NCBI GenBank assembly: GCA_964429915.1 | Contig: CAYSDZ010000001.1 | Coordinates: 62,001-126,000 of the forward strand | Reading direction: 5' to 3' | Origin: Alteromonas_F sp964429915 | GTDB lineage: Bacteria; Pseudomonadota; Gammaproteobacteria; Enterobacterales; Alteromonadaceae | Length of the DNA stretch: 64,000 bases | Shown here: positions 1 to 8,558 of the stretch, in pieces | Numbering within the stretch: position 1 is the first letter of the stretch | How the letters are laid out: each line of letters begins with the position of its first letter | Notes under the pieces: generated by a model | What the model was told of the DNA's origin: nothing | Database searches by the model: none | The model's input: only the letters and a program-made list of their open reading frames with translations | Translations under genes and position numbers: made by a program

Positions 1-429
1 TTCATGGCCCATTTTAACGACGTAACAAGGCCCGTTTGCGTAAGGTAATATTGCATCTTTCACTGCTTGAGAAACACAAATGCGGGTAGCTTTGTGCTTT
101 AAAAATTGAAACAAAGGGTGCTTACTATCTCCATGCCGTACATGCTGAACGAGATTGACGATAGATTGTTCGGTATTACCAAATGGCAAATACTCGCTCC
201 AATCCATGCCAGCTAAAAAGGCTATATCGGCCTCAGATGGGTTATAACACTGCTGGTACTGTACCTTTTTGAACTGTTCAAACAAACCTTTCTCTATAGG
301 CGACCGATTCTCTAAGTAGAGTTTTACTGACGTGTTAGGCATACAACATGTATGTTGAATGTAGTCAGCTACTTTTTGATGGCCACCAGTATAGTTTAAA
401 TAACGCCGAAAAAATGAAAAAGACTTCAC
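1..429 (-). CDS. glycosyltransferase, C-terminus beyond the window (partial)
   Basis: The leftward frame is open from a GTG near 429 to the left edge, about 143 codons. The product begins VKSFSFFRRYLNYTGGH and later contains VQHVRHGDSKHPLFQFL and RICVSQAVKDAI. The early TGGH segment and the HPLF...RICVS stretch resemble the N-terminal domain of GT4-type glycosyltransferases that act on surface polysaccharides. The nucleotide-sugar binding domain would lie outside the window. The start is uncertain: GTG at 429 or TTG at 432 are the only good options after the in-frame TAA at 448-450, and the ribosome site is weak. It is divergent from a sulfotransferase gene, which supports a polysaccharide role. 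Acceptor and donor cannot be deduced. Confidence 0.6.
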   Translation of the reverse strand, partial: MKSFSFFRRYLNYTGGHQKVADYIQHTCCMPNTSVKLYLENRSPIEKGLFEQFKKVQYQQCYNPSEADIAFLAGMDWSEYLPFGNTEQSIVNLVQHVRHGDSKHPLFQFLKHKATRICVSQAVKDAILPYANGPCYVVKMGHE

Positions 430-521
430 CAACTCAATACTCAAATCTTAAAACGCAAAAAATACAGAAACTCTAAAGAGTTGTGTATTATAATTCAATT
501 GTCCTCACACGGTTATAGCGA

Positions 522-1277
522 TTGGTTAATTTACAAATTATAGGGGTACAAAAAGCTGGGACTTCTGCCCTAGCGCATTTTTTGTCTCAGCATCCAGACA
601 TTTGTCTAGTGGAAGGAAAGGAAGGGCACGTATTTGATCATCCCACATTTCACCTGCAAGCCAACAAAGCTCGTCAGGCTCGTTTAAAGTATCAAAAGAA
701 ACTCTCGCACTATAAAGGAGAGAAATACATCTGCGACGCAACGCCGATAACGCTTTTTAGAGAACAATATTTGCGCTATTGCGTAAACTACAACCCGTCT
801 GCAAAGTTTATTGTTATTCTAAGAGATCCTGTATTGAGGGCCATTTCGCACTACTCCATGTCAAGTGCTAGAGGAGCCGAACAAAAAAATATGCTTCTGG
901 CTTTCATCTTGGAGCCTTTCAGATTAAAAAAATATCGTACTGAACACGGTTGGCCGTTTGATAGCCCAGCTAGAAACCAAAGTTATTTGAGTCGTGGTTT
1001 TTATAAAAATCAATTAGCAGTGCTTCACTCTCATGTACCAAAAGAAAATATTTTAATTATTACCCAAGAAAGCCTGCGTCAAAATCATCAAAACACCATG
1101 AATAAAGTCTTTCGCTTTTTAAATATAAAGGCAGCAACCATTCCTAAAGACTCTATTTTTGAAGGTGAAAAACCCAGATTTAGCGGTTTAAACTATATCG
1201 CTAAACTTTACGCAACAGCCGTTTTTTTGCTAATGAATAAGCGCCCCTACAACTCATTCGTAGACAAACTACGATAG
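522..1277 (+). CDS. sulfotransferase family protein (251 aa)
   Basis: Likely transfers sulfate from PAPS to a glycan or lipid. The 5'-phosphosulfate loop is visible at residues 7-16 (GVQKAGTSAL) and the 3'-phosphate motif around residues 100-113 (VILRDPVLRAISHY). At 251 residues it is a compact sulfotransferase domain with little else. The start is a TTG; an in-frame TAG lies six bases upstream, so no earlier start exists, and there is no clear Shine-Dalgarno. The 3' end overlaps the convergent 893-residue sulfotransferase-like gene by about 31 bp. Neighbours suggest modification of a surface polysaccharide. The acceptor is unknown. Confidence 0.8.
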   Translation: MVNLQIIGVQKAGTSALAHFLSQHPDICLVEGKEGHVFDHPTFHLQANKARQARLKYQKKLSHYKGEKYICDATPITLFREQYLRYCVNYNPSAKFIVILRDPVLRAISHYSMSSARGAEQKNMLLAFILEPFRLKKYRTEHGWPFDSPARNQSYLSRGFYKNQLAVLHSHVPKENILIITQESLRQNHQNTMNKVFRFLNIKAATIPKDSIFEGEKPRFSGLNYIAKLYATAVFLLMNKRPYNSFVDKLR

Positions 1278-3928
1278 CCTAACTCCTTTAGTAACATGGG
1301 TATAGCAGTAAAAAACAGCCTACCATAAGCCTCAAAACCGAACTTTTCTAGTACAGCTCTAAAAGCAGAGGGTCTGAACATAAACATGTTACATACGGGG
1401 TCTAAATAGAGGTCGTTTTTACTGTCGATATGACTTTTGACTTTTAAGGCGTTAAATTTTTTCTCCAATTCCAAGATATATTGTTCGGTAAGTATATTAG
1501 GGTGGTATGCTGGAACTATTAAGCCGAGCTTATCGTCGTTATTAAACAGACACTGTGCTTTTCTAGCTGAATCAATGTCAGAGAAAAAGCTCCATAGCGA
1601 AAGTAAATCCATGGTTATTGTTCGATTCGACGCCACCGTATCCGTATTTAGATAAACAGCAAGATCTAATTGAAAAACGTGACCGTTAAAGCTATTCAAC
1701 CAACGCTTTGCTAGAGGCATAGACGCAGGATAAAACCACATTTCTTTAGCATTAATGCTATGTTCGTGACACAGTGATCTTAGGCTTTGCTCTTGCGCCA
1801 AGGTACTAATAAAGTACAAATCACAAAGCATTTTGGTTTTTTCCTCAAACTCTGAAATCATAAAGAGAATCATTTGCAGCGCTTCGATATTTGTAACATC
1901 AATTACAACAGGTAACCCACTAGCGCTATGTCGCGCTAAATTACGGTTGCAAAGAGTTTGTCCAACAAATGCATTCGGCTTGTTTAAACAATAATCCACA
2001 ATCGGCTGAGAAAATATTGATAACCATTGTTTATAAACATAGTGAGAGAGTAATGGCTGTGCATTGGGCGGTAAATGCTGTGCCCCCTCAGCCAACCATT
2101 GTTTATTATTACGCATTACAAAGGCAGCAACGCGATTTTTTCTATCAAGCTCTTCGCCTAATTCAGGGTCAATACTGGTAATATCAACAATTTTGGAATA
2201 GTCGCTAATGTAGGGTAAACGATGAGCTTCAAAAAAACGTTGTGGATCTGTTTTTGCCGGAACTGTTTTTTTAACATTTGCCTGATCTATGGCAGTATTT
2301 TGGGGCGCAGCTTTCTCAAAAAAAGCTCTTAATCTAGCAACTTGTTCCTCTGTATCCTCAAGCTGTGGCGACAAGCCTAAAGCTAATTCATAGCATTGGA
2401 GTGCTTTTACTGGTAACGCTTGTGCTTCGAACACTGAACCAAGTTCAAGCAAATTTGCTGCACTGTATTCGTACCTTAGCGCTTTTACTAAACAAAACTC
2501 TGCAATACTAAATAATTCAAACTGTTTGGCTACGCTATGGATCTGTAAAAACTCATTGGCGTTATCAATCGCCCTGAATAACAAGATATTAATCAAACAC
2601 GCTTCCGCTTCGCCTGTTTCTAGCTCGCTTATTTTACTTATAAGTTTTATAACATCATCGCTTAGCACTTCAACACAAGTTGTATTATATTTTTGTTCAT
2701 CAAATTCTTCTTTTGGCCTAAGCGAAAACGGATTTTTTTGCAGCAAGGTTTCATCCGACAAGATATGCCAAGTTGTATTGCTGTTGGTATATAAGGTCCA
2801 CTCTTTTACGTTCCAGTGCCCGGCCTCTGCATGCATGGCTCGAAACTTGGACAACTTAGTGTAAAAGTATAAACCAAGCCTGTGACTAATCTTGGCAAGA
2901 GAATCATAATCATCACAAGTGGCAAAACTTTTTTTCATCACCTCTGAAAGTAAGGTGTTAGTTACTCTTATAGCTGGAATGCGTACTAAAAAACCAAGCG
3001 TTTCTTGCCAGTTAAGATCGCGTAAACGAAATGCCCTAAAACCATGGTATAAAACCTGTCTAGATTTAGGTGGAAGCGAGGTAAAGGAATAAACAGGGGC
3101 TTGTTTGGGTTTTGACACCATTGGAAGCGCAGCACAGGGCAACGCTGAATGGCCTTGAAGCTCCTCCCAAACCGCATTGCATTCACTAATAAGTTCATCT
3201 GAAACACTGTTTAATAACTCACTAGGTACGCTTGAACTCATAAGTGATTCTTTGAATGTACTTGCCAAGAAAGCGGATTCAGGTAACCCTAGTGTATTGC
3301 CCAAGCGGTTATCTTTTCTATCTCTGGTAACAAAACCTTCTTGCGAAAACAACACGCTGCTTTGTAAATGTGATTGGTAAAAAGATAAAATACGTTTGTT
3401 TGATGCCAACCACATCTTAAATGCCAACTCAGGCTGTTGAAAAAAAGCTAGATTTACTTTATTTGCGATCAACGCTTGTGGAGAGTTAACGAGAAAACGA
3501 CTCGCTCTAGAGAGCATAGAGCTGACTGCAGAAGACCAATGCCGATACACAAACAAGAAGCGGATCTGGCCCTGTCCTGCAATAGCCCAGTCTTTAAGGA
3601 AAAACACGGCTCTTGGGTCTTTAACACCACATAAGCCACGACTTGCTTCTTGGCGTTGTGCAATATAGCGGGTAATGTAGTTCGTTAACCAATTGGGCTT
3701 AACTAATGGTCCATCATCATGGTAACGCCAGTCGGTGTCGTTAATAGACAGTATTTGATTATGTAATCGAACCACTGGCATGTCTTCTACATGCCCTAAG
3801 GGATTACTGAATGTAGCTCCCATTAGCTCTTGCCCCATGTCGATACCGGACTCAGCCAAGGATTGTGCTAGTAATGATGTACCGCTGCGGTGAAAGCCTG
3901 TGCAGAGGTAGAACAGCGGTTTAGCCAT
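1247..3928 (-). CDS. large multidomain protein: sulfotransferase domain, TPR-like helices, RgpF-like C-terminus (893 aa)
   Basis: Three regions can be told apart. Residues 1-260 are sulfotransferase-like, with a PAPS loop FHRSGTS at 12-18 and a 3'-phosphate motif VYRHWSSAVSSM near 128-139. Residues ~440-540 are helical and TPR-like (paired helices ending ALQCYELALGLSP). Residues ~620-893 resemble rhamnan-synthesis protein RgpF domains: a FYPASMPLAKRWL segment, a DDKLGLIVPAYHP strand and a late MFMFRPSAFRAVLEKFG. The first assignment is secure, the last rests on pattern only. It may couple glycan synthesis and sulfation. It lies 14 bp downstream of another sulfotransferase gene in the same direction, so co-transcription is likely. 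Confidence 0.7.
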   Translation of the reverse strand: MAKPLFYLCTGFHRSGTSLLAQSLAESGIDMGQELMGATFSNPLGHVEDMPVVRLHNQILSINDTDWRYHDDGPLVKPNWLTNYITRYIAQRQEASRGLCGVKDPRAVFFLKDWAIAGQGQIRFLFVYRHWSSAVSSMLSRASRFLVNSPQALIANKVNLAFFQQPELAFKMWLASNKRILSFYQSHLQSSVLFSQEGFVTRDRKDNRLGNTLGLPESAFLASTFKESLMSSSVPSELLNSVSDELISECNAVWEELQGHSALPCAALPMVSKPKQAPVYSFTSLPPKSRQVLYHGFRAFRLRDLNWQETLGFLVRIPAIRVTNTLLSEVMKKSFATCDDYDSLAKISHRLGLYFYTKLSKFRAMHAEAGHWNVKEWTLYTNSNTTWHILSDETLLQKNPFSLRPKEEFDEQKYNTTCVEVLSDDVIKLISKISELETGEAEACLINILLFRAIDNANEFLQIHSVAKQFELFSIAEFCLVKALRYEYSAANLLELGSVFEAQALPVKALQCYELALGLSPQLEDTEEQVARLRAFFEKAAPQNTAIDQANVKKTVPAKTDPQRFFEAHRLPYISDYSKIVDITSIDPELGEELDRKNRVAAFVMRNNKQWLAEGAQHLPPNAQPLLSHYVYKQWLSIFSQPIVDYCLNKPNAFVGQTLCNRNLARHSASGLPVVIDVTNIEALQMILFMISEFEEKTKMLCDLYFISTLAQEQSLRSLCHEHSINAKEMWFYPASMPLAKRWLNSFNGHVFQLDLAVYLNTDTVASNRTITMDLLSLWSFFSDIDSARKAQCLFNNDDKLGLIVPAYHPNILTEQYILELEKKFNALKVKSHIDSKNDLYLDPVCNMFMFRPSAFRAVLEKFGFEAYGRLFFTAIPMLLKELGYRSLSTNEL

Positions 3929-3942
3929 TATGTTGTGCCAAT

Positions 3943-4782
3943 TTATAATTCATACTTTTCAAACGCAACCAGAATGTCTTCTTGCGTGTATAGGCCACCA
4001 TAATCGGCATTCAACATATCTTTTTTGAGCGTTGACAATTCATAGAGTGTGCTTGATGAAAAAGTACGCCTCGGAGTTACTAATGGAGTATTTGGCTCTA
4101 ACGGCGTTGCTTTATCAGAGAAAACTTCTTGTAAACAAGCTCCTTGACTTAAAATAATATCTTCATATCTAACAATAACTAAACCCTTTGTCTTTGCATT
4201 TAAGAAACCCTGTACAAACCAATTATATATAGACCATTGCCTATCAATTCTGTTTGGCAGTGTATCTAACTCTGCTCTTAAGACTGTATCGAAGCGTTCA
4301 CCACCAGGTACCCTTCCGCGATTAATGGGTAAATCAACCGTAAGCCAAGACAAAAGAACATCAACAGGATTTCTAACAACAGACACAATAGGATAAATTT
4401 CAATGATGTCAGCCAACAAGGCAGTAAACATCGCATTTTGTTTAACGACCAAATGAAAGGAGTGATTCACAGGCTTTTCAATTTTAACAAGCCCTCTTTG
4501 TGCGATCACTTGCCGAACACCATTTACTACTTCATCCCCTACAGGATTGGTAATATCTAAAGAATCTTTATCTCCACTTTCTACTTCCTGTTTTTGTTCT
4601 ATTTCTTCTCGTATTTTTAAAAGCCGATTGTTTAAATGAGATAAAGAATTTTTTATCGGTAAAGTAACGGGCTGAATAGGTTCGTGTAAAGCAATAACAT
4701 CGGAAAGATTATTCAATAGCTTACAGCTTAGGGTAGTCCCAGAACGCGGAATACCAGTTAACAGAGTGGTAAATTTAGTCAT
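3943..4782 (-). CDS. sulfotransferase family protein (279 aa)
   Basis: A single-domain PAPS-dependent sulfotransferase. The 5' loop LTGIPRSGTTLSCKLL sits at residues 8-23, and the 3'-phosphate motif VSVVRNPVDVLLSWL lies near residues 133-147. The middle (about residues 50-75) is Lys/Glu-rich and probably a surface insertion. The ATG at 4782 has no obvious Shine-Dalgarno and is preceded by the U-tract of the terminator of the upstream exported-protein gene, so it may have its own promoter or rely on readthrough. It probably forms an operon with the 893-residue protein downstream. The substrate is unknown. Confidence 0.78.
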   Translation of the reverse strand: MTKFTTLLTGIPRSGTTLSCKLLNNLSDVIALHEPIQPVTLPIKNSLSHLNNRLLKIREEIEQKQEVESGDKDSLDITNPVGDEVVNGVRQVIAQRGLVKIEKPVNHSFHLVVKQNAMFTALLADIIEIYPIVSVVRNPVDVLLSWLTVDLPINRGRVPGGERFDTVLRAELDTLPNRIDRQWSIYNWFVQGFLNAKTKGLVIVRYEDIILSQGACLQEVFSDKATPLEPNTPLVTPRRTFSSSTLYELSTLKKDMLNADYGGLYTQEDILVAFEKYEL

Positions 4783-4794
4783 AATATAAAGAAA

Positions 4795-4820
4795 AAAAAA
4801 GCCTTCCGAAGAAGGCTTTA
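4795..4820 (-). terminator. rho-independent terminator of the exported-protein gene
   Basis: Read leftward, an AAGCCTTC / GAAGGCTT stem with a TTCG tetraloop is followed by a run of T's. It lies 20 bp past the stop of the gene ending at 4840 and just before the start of the sulfotransferase gene at 4782, separating the two transcription units. Confidence 0.88.
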
Positions 4821-4839
4821 AGATGATTTACAATATTAC

Positions 4840-6201
4840 TTACTGATTTTCAGAAAGTACTACTGTGTCAGTTCCACCATTGCTTAGATTGATGATTTGA
4901 GTTGCAACAGAAACATCGTCTTGTGTCAATTCAACATCTAACACTGCAGCAATTCTTGTTCTACCAGTAATAGTAACCAAATCAGTCGAACGGATAAGAG
5001 TTACTTGGTTAGCAGGTGCGGTACCCGTTGCTGCTGAGCCAGCAGTGAAAGTAACACCGTCTTCACCTACGAAACTGAAAGAATACAAGGCATCAGAGTT
5101 GCTGTTATTCACGATGTAGAAACGCTGATTGTAAGAACTAAACGTTGTTACAAAAGGAATATCTACAGTGGTAGTGTCGAACTCAACTTCACCTGCACCG
5201 TCTTCGATGTCTTCATCATCGATTTCAACAGTATATTCGCCACGTTCAATAACTTCGTCAGCAGCAATACCAGAAACATCTAAACAGAAAACTAATGCTG
5301 CAGCGTCCAAGTCATTAGCAGTAACAACGGTTGCTTCATCGTCATCGTCATTAACTGTAACTGTTGCTGGGTTCGCAGGAACTGCACAAGTGCCTTCGCT
5401 TACTGTAAATGCGCCAACAGAGAAATCACCTGAGATAACCAAGTCAGCAGTTACGTCAATCAAATCGCCCACACCGAACGCAGTGCCATCTGGGTTGATA
5501 GTGCCAGCTTCAACCAGATTGCTGACATCAATATCAGAAAGTGTCGCAAGAGTTGCTGTTGTATCTACTGCAGCATCTATTTCGAACTCTGTAAAGCCAG
5601 AAGCGACTGTTGCGGTCACAACATTACCGTCAGAGAACTCACCAGTGCTTGCAGTATCAAATTCCACAGCTGTTGCGGTTTGAGTAACAAGTAAAGCCGT
5701 AGACAACTCGTTGACTGCGCCTGCACCAGTTTCATAAAGCCTGTAAGTAACGCCTAACGAACTATCAGGATCTATGTCAAAAGTAGAACTCGCTAGAGTC
5801 AACGTATCAGTAGATAAGATGTCAGCGTCGCTTGAAATTTCAAAAATGACGAATGACTCGCCATCACCGCCAGTTGACAAGCTCGCGCTTGGAATACCAC
5901 CAGTTGCAACTGCCAATGTAGGAACCGCACTAAATTCACCGCCAGTCAAATCTACGCGAACGAATCTTGACTCACCTGTACCTACTGTAAAACCGACTGT
6001 AGAAACAAAATCTAAAGCACTAGCTAAGTTGGTGACAGTAAGTGTACCGTCACTGTTCAAATCGCCAGAAACAAATGATTCTGTTGCAACAGTTAGTGTA
6101 CCAACCATTGCTGCATCCGTTTCGTTCAAGTCGATTGTTGCCGATGCGGTTGAAGAAAAAGCAACAGCCACTGCCGCCGCCAAGATTTTTTTATTAAGCA
6201 T
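4840..6201 (-). CDS. exported acidic Thr/Ala/Val-rich protein of unknown function (453 aa)
   Basis: The ATG at 6201 is preceded by GCAGGAG six bases upstream, a strong ribosome site that favours it over an in-frame TTG at 6216. It opens with a Sec signal peptide (MLNKKILAAAVAVAFSSTASA), so the mature protein is extracytoplasmic. The rest is rich in T, A, V, S and D, almost free of Lys, and predicted mostly beta, as in surface-layer or adhesin-like proteins. Acidic runs (VNDDDDEATV) occur mid-protein. Two cysteines, in EGTCAVP and VFCLDVS, could form one disulfide. No family was recognised. A strong ribosome site, a single-gene unit and a strong terminator suggest a highly expressed surface protein. 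It lies beside the T2SS cluster and could be its substrate, by position only. Confidence 0.72.
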   Translation of the reverse strand: MLNKKILAAAVAVAFSSTASATIDLNETDAAMVGTLTVATESFVSGDLNSDGTLTVTNLASALDFVSTVGFTVGTGESRFVRVDLTGGEFSAVPTLAVATGGIPSASLSTGGDGESFVIFEISSDADILSTDTLTLASSTFDIDPDSSLGVTYRLYETGAGAVNELSTALLVTQTATAVEFDTASTGEFSDGNVVTATVASGFTEFEIDAAVDTTATLATLSDIDVSNLVEAGTINPDGTAFGVGDLIDVTADLVISGDFSVGAFTVSEGTCAVPANPATVTVNDDDDEATVVTANDLDAAALVFCLDVSGIAADEVIERGEYTVEIDDEDIEDGAGEVEFDTTTVDIPFVTTFSSYNQRFYIVNNSNSDALYSFSFVGEDGVTFTAGSAATGTAPANQVTLIRSTDLVTITGRTRIAAVLDVELTQDDVSVATQIINLSNGGTDTVVLSENQ

Positions 6202-6243
6202 GTAAAACTCCTGCAAGAGTAACTATAGTTATTTGTTTGTCAT

Positions 6244-6278
6244 GGCATGTGCCACCTAGTCCTGGGTGACAAAACACC
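6244..6278 (-). promoter_or_regulatory. possible structured 5' leader of the exported-protein gene
   Basis: On the leftward strand two small hairpins follow each other in the presumed 5' UTR: GGTG-TTTTGT-CACC (6278-6265) and GGCA-CA-TGCC (6253-6244), 43 bases before the ATG. They do not match a riboswitch class I know. They could stabilise the mRNA or be chance. Confidence 0.25.
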
Positions 6279-6596
6279 TGACGACCCCTAATAAGCTACA
6301 ACACCAACGTGTAGTTATCAACTTTTTATTGTAGTTTTATCAGCAAATACACTTATTTACCCGATAAGTTGATGAATATGTTTTAGCACGTAGAACTGTA
6401 CAGCGCAAATAAAATCCTAAAGGAATTGATTTTGAGCGGTACACAATAACTGCAAACAAAACGCTAGCATCTACTTTCAACTGAAAGTGAATAAAGTTTG
6501 CCATTAATTTTCGGTAAACACCAAAACTTTCTTATTAAAACAAAAAATGGTAAGAAAATTCTTTTTCTTAGATGGTATTGAGTAAGTCTGTTTCTA
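6279..6596. other. intergenic region upstream of the exported-protein gene
   Basis: No gene seen. It must hold the leftward promoter of the exported protein; TTGATA with a weak TAGCTT 17 bp on, near 6290-6325, is a poor candidate. A near-perfect palindrome ACTTTCA-AC-TGAAAGT lies at 6473-6488 and could be an operator. Past the gspK stop there is only an AT-rich weak inverted repeat, not a convincing terminator. Confidence 0.4.
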
Positions 6597-7556
6597 TTAT
6601 TGAATCTTTCTAACGAAAGGCTTCAAATTGCCAACGCCCAACTCTATCAATACAGTTTTTTGATATAAGGGGGTGATAACCGAAACCAGTGTACCTCTAT
6701 TGATCAAGGTAGAAAAATATTGGTCCGAAATATTCAATAATGCGGGCTCAGTATTTAGCGCCGAAGAATCAGAAATAAACCAAGCTCCTTGGTTCCTCTG
6801 AGCCTCTATTGTTTTCACGCTATTAGGGAATAAATCTTGCCACAAGTGTAATGGTACTGCATTCAAATTTAACACTGGTGAACGATGTAATGCACATTCC
6901 GAAACAAAGTCGCTGTGTTGGGACAATACAGCGCCCCAGTCAATTAAGTGGTGTAATTCTCCACAATGTTGGAACAAATAATTTGACGGCGATAGCAAAC
7001 CATTCGCTTCATATGTTGTATGTTCCGCTCCTGCTGGCTGCTGCCAGTCATTTTCGTCAGCCCAGTCGTGCAATATCTGAGACAATTTATTTCGCTCAAA
7101 ATAATTGACACCTTTGGCTTGTAACCAACGAGATAACCAAAATGCATCGGCGGAATTAATAGCGATTAAACCGCTAGTATTTTGTAGGCTAAATGACAGA
7201 CGAGGAGAAACGCGATAGCTAAATCCATCCAGTCTAACTTCATCTCCAGTCAGAGGTAGTATAAAAAAGCCATCTTCATTTCTAAGTGTGCCCTGAGGAT
7301 TTTCTCCAGTACTGACACCAGCGGCGGTGTGGCGTTGAGTAGCCAATAAATAAGTTAGCTCATTTATTTTTCCGTGCCCTATTGCAATATCGCTAGCTTG
7401 TGATTTTGCTTGCCTTGCCATCTCCAGACGGGTTTCTAGTAATTTTGTACTTATACTCACCAATAGAACAAGCACGACTACTACAGCAAGTACAGCAACT
7501 AACACTATTCCTCGTTGTGATTGACAGCATTCAGAATGTCTATGTGCCAAATTCAT
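6597..7556 (-). CDS. gspK: type II secretion minor pseudopilin GspK-like
   Basis: Expected to cap the pseudopilus tip together with GspI and GspJ. The N-terminus has the prepilin-type motif QRG|IVLVAVLAVVVVL, lacking the +5 Glu, which is characteristic of GspK. The long periplasmic domain (319 aa in total) fits the family. ATG at 7556 is preferred over a TTG at 7610 because the leader before the cleavage site is then about 16 residues; its Shine-Dalgarno GGGAAG is unusually close to the ATG. The gene overlaps gspJ by 17 bp and is last in the gspEFGHIJK operon. Identity rests on position, the prepilin motif and length. Confidence 0.8.
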   Translation of the reverse strand: MNLAHRHSECCQSQRGIVLVAVLAVVVVLVLLVSISTKLLETRLEMARQAKSQASDIAIGHGKINELTYLLATQRHTAAGVSTGENPQGTLRNEDGFFILPLTGDEVRLDGFSYRVSPRLSFSLQNTSGLIAINSADAFWLSRWLQAKGVNYFERNKLSQILHDWADENDWQQPAGAEHTTYEANGLLSPSNYLFQHCGELHHLIDWGAVLSQHSDFVSECALHRSPVLNLNAVPLHLWQDLFPNSVKTIEAQRNQGAWFISDSSALNTEPALLNISDQYFSTLINRGTLVSVITPLYQKTVLIELGVGNLKPFVRKIQ

Positions 7557-8136
7557 ACTTCCCAAATGCGGGTAATTCCGCCGGAATATCGGCTTTTGAT
7601 GGACGACCAACCGTAGCGGTTACGATTAACTCACTTCCATCAAAGATAGCAATAACCTCTGGCACTAAGCCCGGCTTTTCTCTATATTCTGATTCCCATT
7701 GGCCGTTTATAAAATATTTAAATGATATGGGTTGGTCAAATTTAAAAATTGTATAAGAAACGTTAGTATACAGGTTCGTATATTGTAGTTCCCAATACTC
7801 CTCTACTTGACTTACAGACCAGCGCAGAGCAATCGGTTTTTTAATAGCTGTAGATTGGTCAGGTGCTAGAAAACTGGTAAATTCATTAACGGTATTTGTT
7901 CCTGAAAATACCACTTTGTTTGGATGAGATAGCAATATTGCTTTCACACTGTCTGTAAACCATTTAAGAGGAAGCTTACTTCGATCGGCACTCAGCTGAT
8001 TTACATTTAATTTTGAAAAATTCCGCCAAGTCGTTTCCAAGCCTTGCGCTAAAAGAGCAGAACTCAATCCTACGATAACCAGCACTACGATAAGCTCAAC
8101 TAAGGTAAACCCTTTGATTCTAAAATAGGTTGTCAT
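7540..8136 (-). CDS. gspJ: type II secretion minor pseudopilin GspJ-like
   Basis: A type IV prepilin-like N-terminus, IKG|FTLVELIVVLVIVGL, with the conserved Glu at +5, sits at residues 8-22; the cleavage site is followed by one membrane helix and a ~175-residue periplasmic domain. The length (198 aa) and its place between gspI and gspK suggest GspJ, a tip pseudopilin. The start overlaps the gspI stop as ATGA, indicating translational coupling. Sequence outside the N-terminus is not diagnostic, so I and J could be swapped. Confidence 0.75.
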   Translation of the reverse strand: MTTYFRIKGFTLVELIVVLVIVGLSSALLAQGLETTWRNFSKLNVNQLSADRSKLPLKWFTDSVKAILLSHPNKVVFSGTNTVNEFTSFLAPDQSTAIKKPIALRWSVSQVEEYWELQYTNLYTNVSYTIFKFDQPISFKYFINGQWESEYREKPGLVPEVIAIFDGSELIVTATVGRPSKADIPAELPAFGKYEFGT

Positions 8137-8558
8137 CGCTCAAACACATCTAAGTCTATGAAGTCTGGATCTTTCCATTGCCTCACTGAGTAAGTTGTTA
8201 TTTCGTGGGCAACCTTACCTTCGTAAAAAACTACAGCGTCTATCTTAAAAAGGGCTACGATCCATGCGTACTGCTTTCTAAAACTTGCATTATCACTTCG
8301 TTTATCTAGCTTCGATTGCCATTCGACAACATACTCGCCAATGACAATATTACCTGCTTTTTGTCTTCGAAGATCTTCTAGCTCAATCTGTCGGATAAAT
8401 TCATCAACAACAAAGGGAAGGCCTATGGCTTGGTCTAGTCTCTCGGTGCTCTTTGAAGCGATATCGAACCACCCCCATATCGCTGAAAATGTTACCGAAA
8501 GAATAACCAAAGCAACAATCGCTTCGATGATAGTAAACCCAGTATTACGCAGGGTCAT
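8133..8558 (-). CDS. gspI: type II secretion minor pseudopilin GspI-like
   Basis: Short prepilin-like protein (141 aa) with the leader MTLRNTG| and FTIIEAIVALVILSVTF, retaining the +5 Glu. After processing it should insert in the inner membrane and join the pseudopilus tip with GspJ and GspK. The start overlaps the gspH end by 14 bp and the stop overlaps gspJ as ATGA. Assigned to GspI by order in the G-H-I-J-K series and by its size. Confidence 0.75.
   Translation of the reverse strand: MTLRNTGFTIIEAIVALVILSVTFSAIWGWFDIASKSTERLDQAIGLPFVVDEFIRQIELEDLRRQKAGNIVIGEYVVEWQSKLDKRSDNASFRKQYAWIVALFKIDAVVFYEGKVAHEITTYSVRQWKDPDFIDLDVFER

Noticed and set aside
5168..6205. Long Ser/Val-rich open frames on the + strand (about 171 and 143 codons)
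   Set aside because: They are antisense shadows of the exported acidic protein: its biased codon composition opens the opposite strand. No ribosome site and no family-like sequence.
6241..6330. Cyclic-di-GMP (GEMM) or other known riboswitch before the exported gene
   Set aside because: The conserved GEMM and other riboswitch motifs are absent; only small unrelated hairpins are seen.
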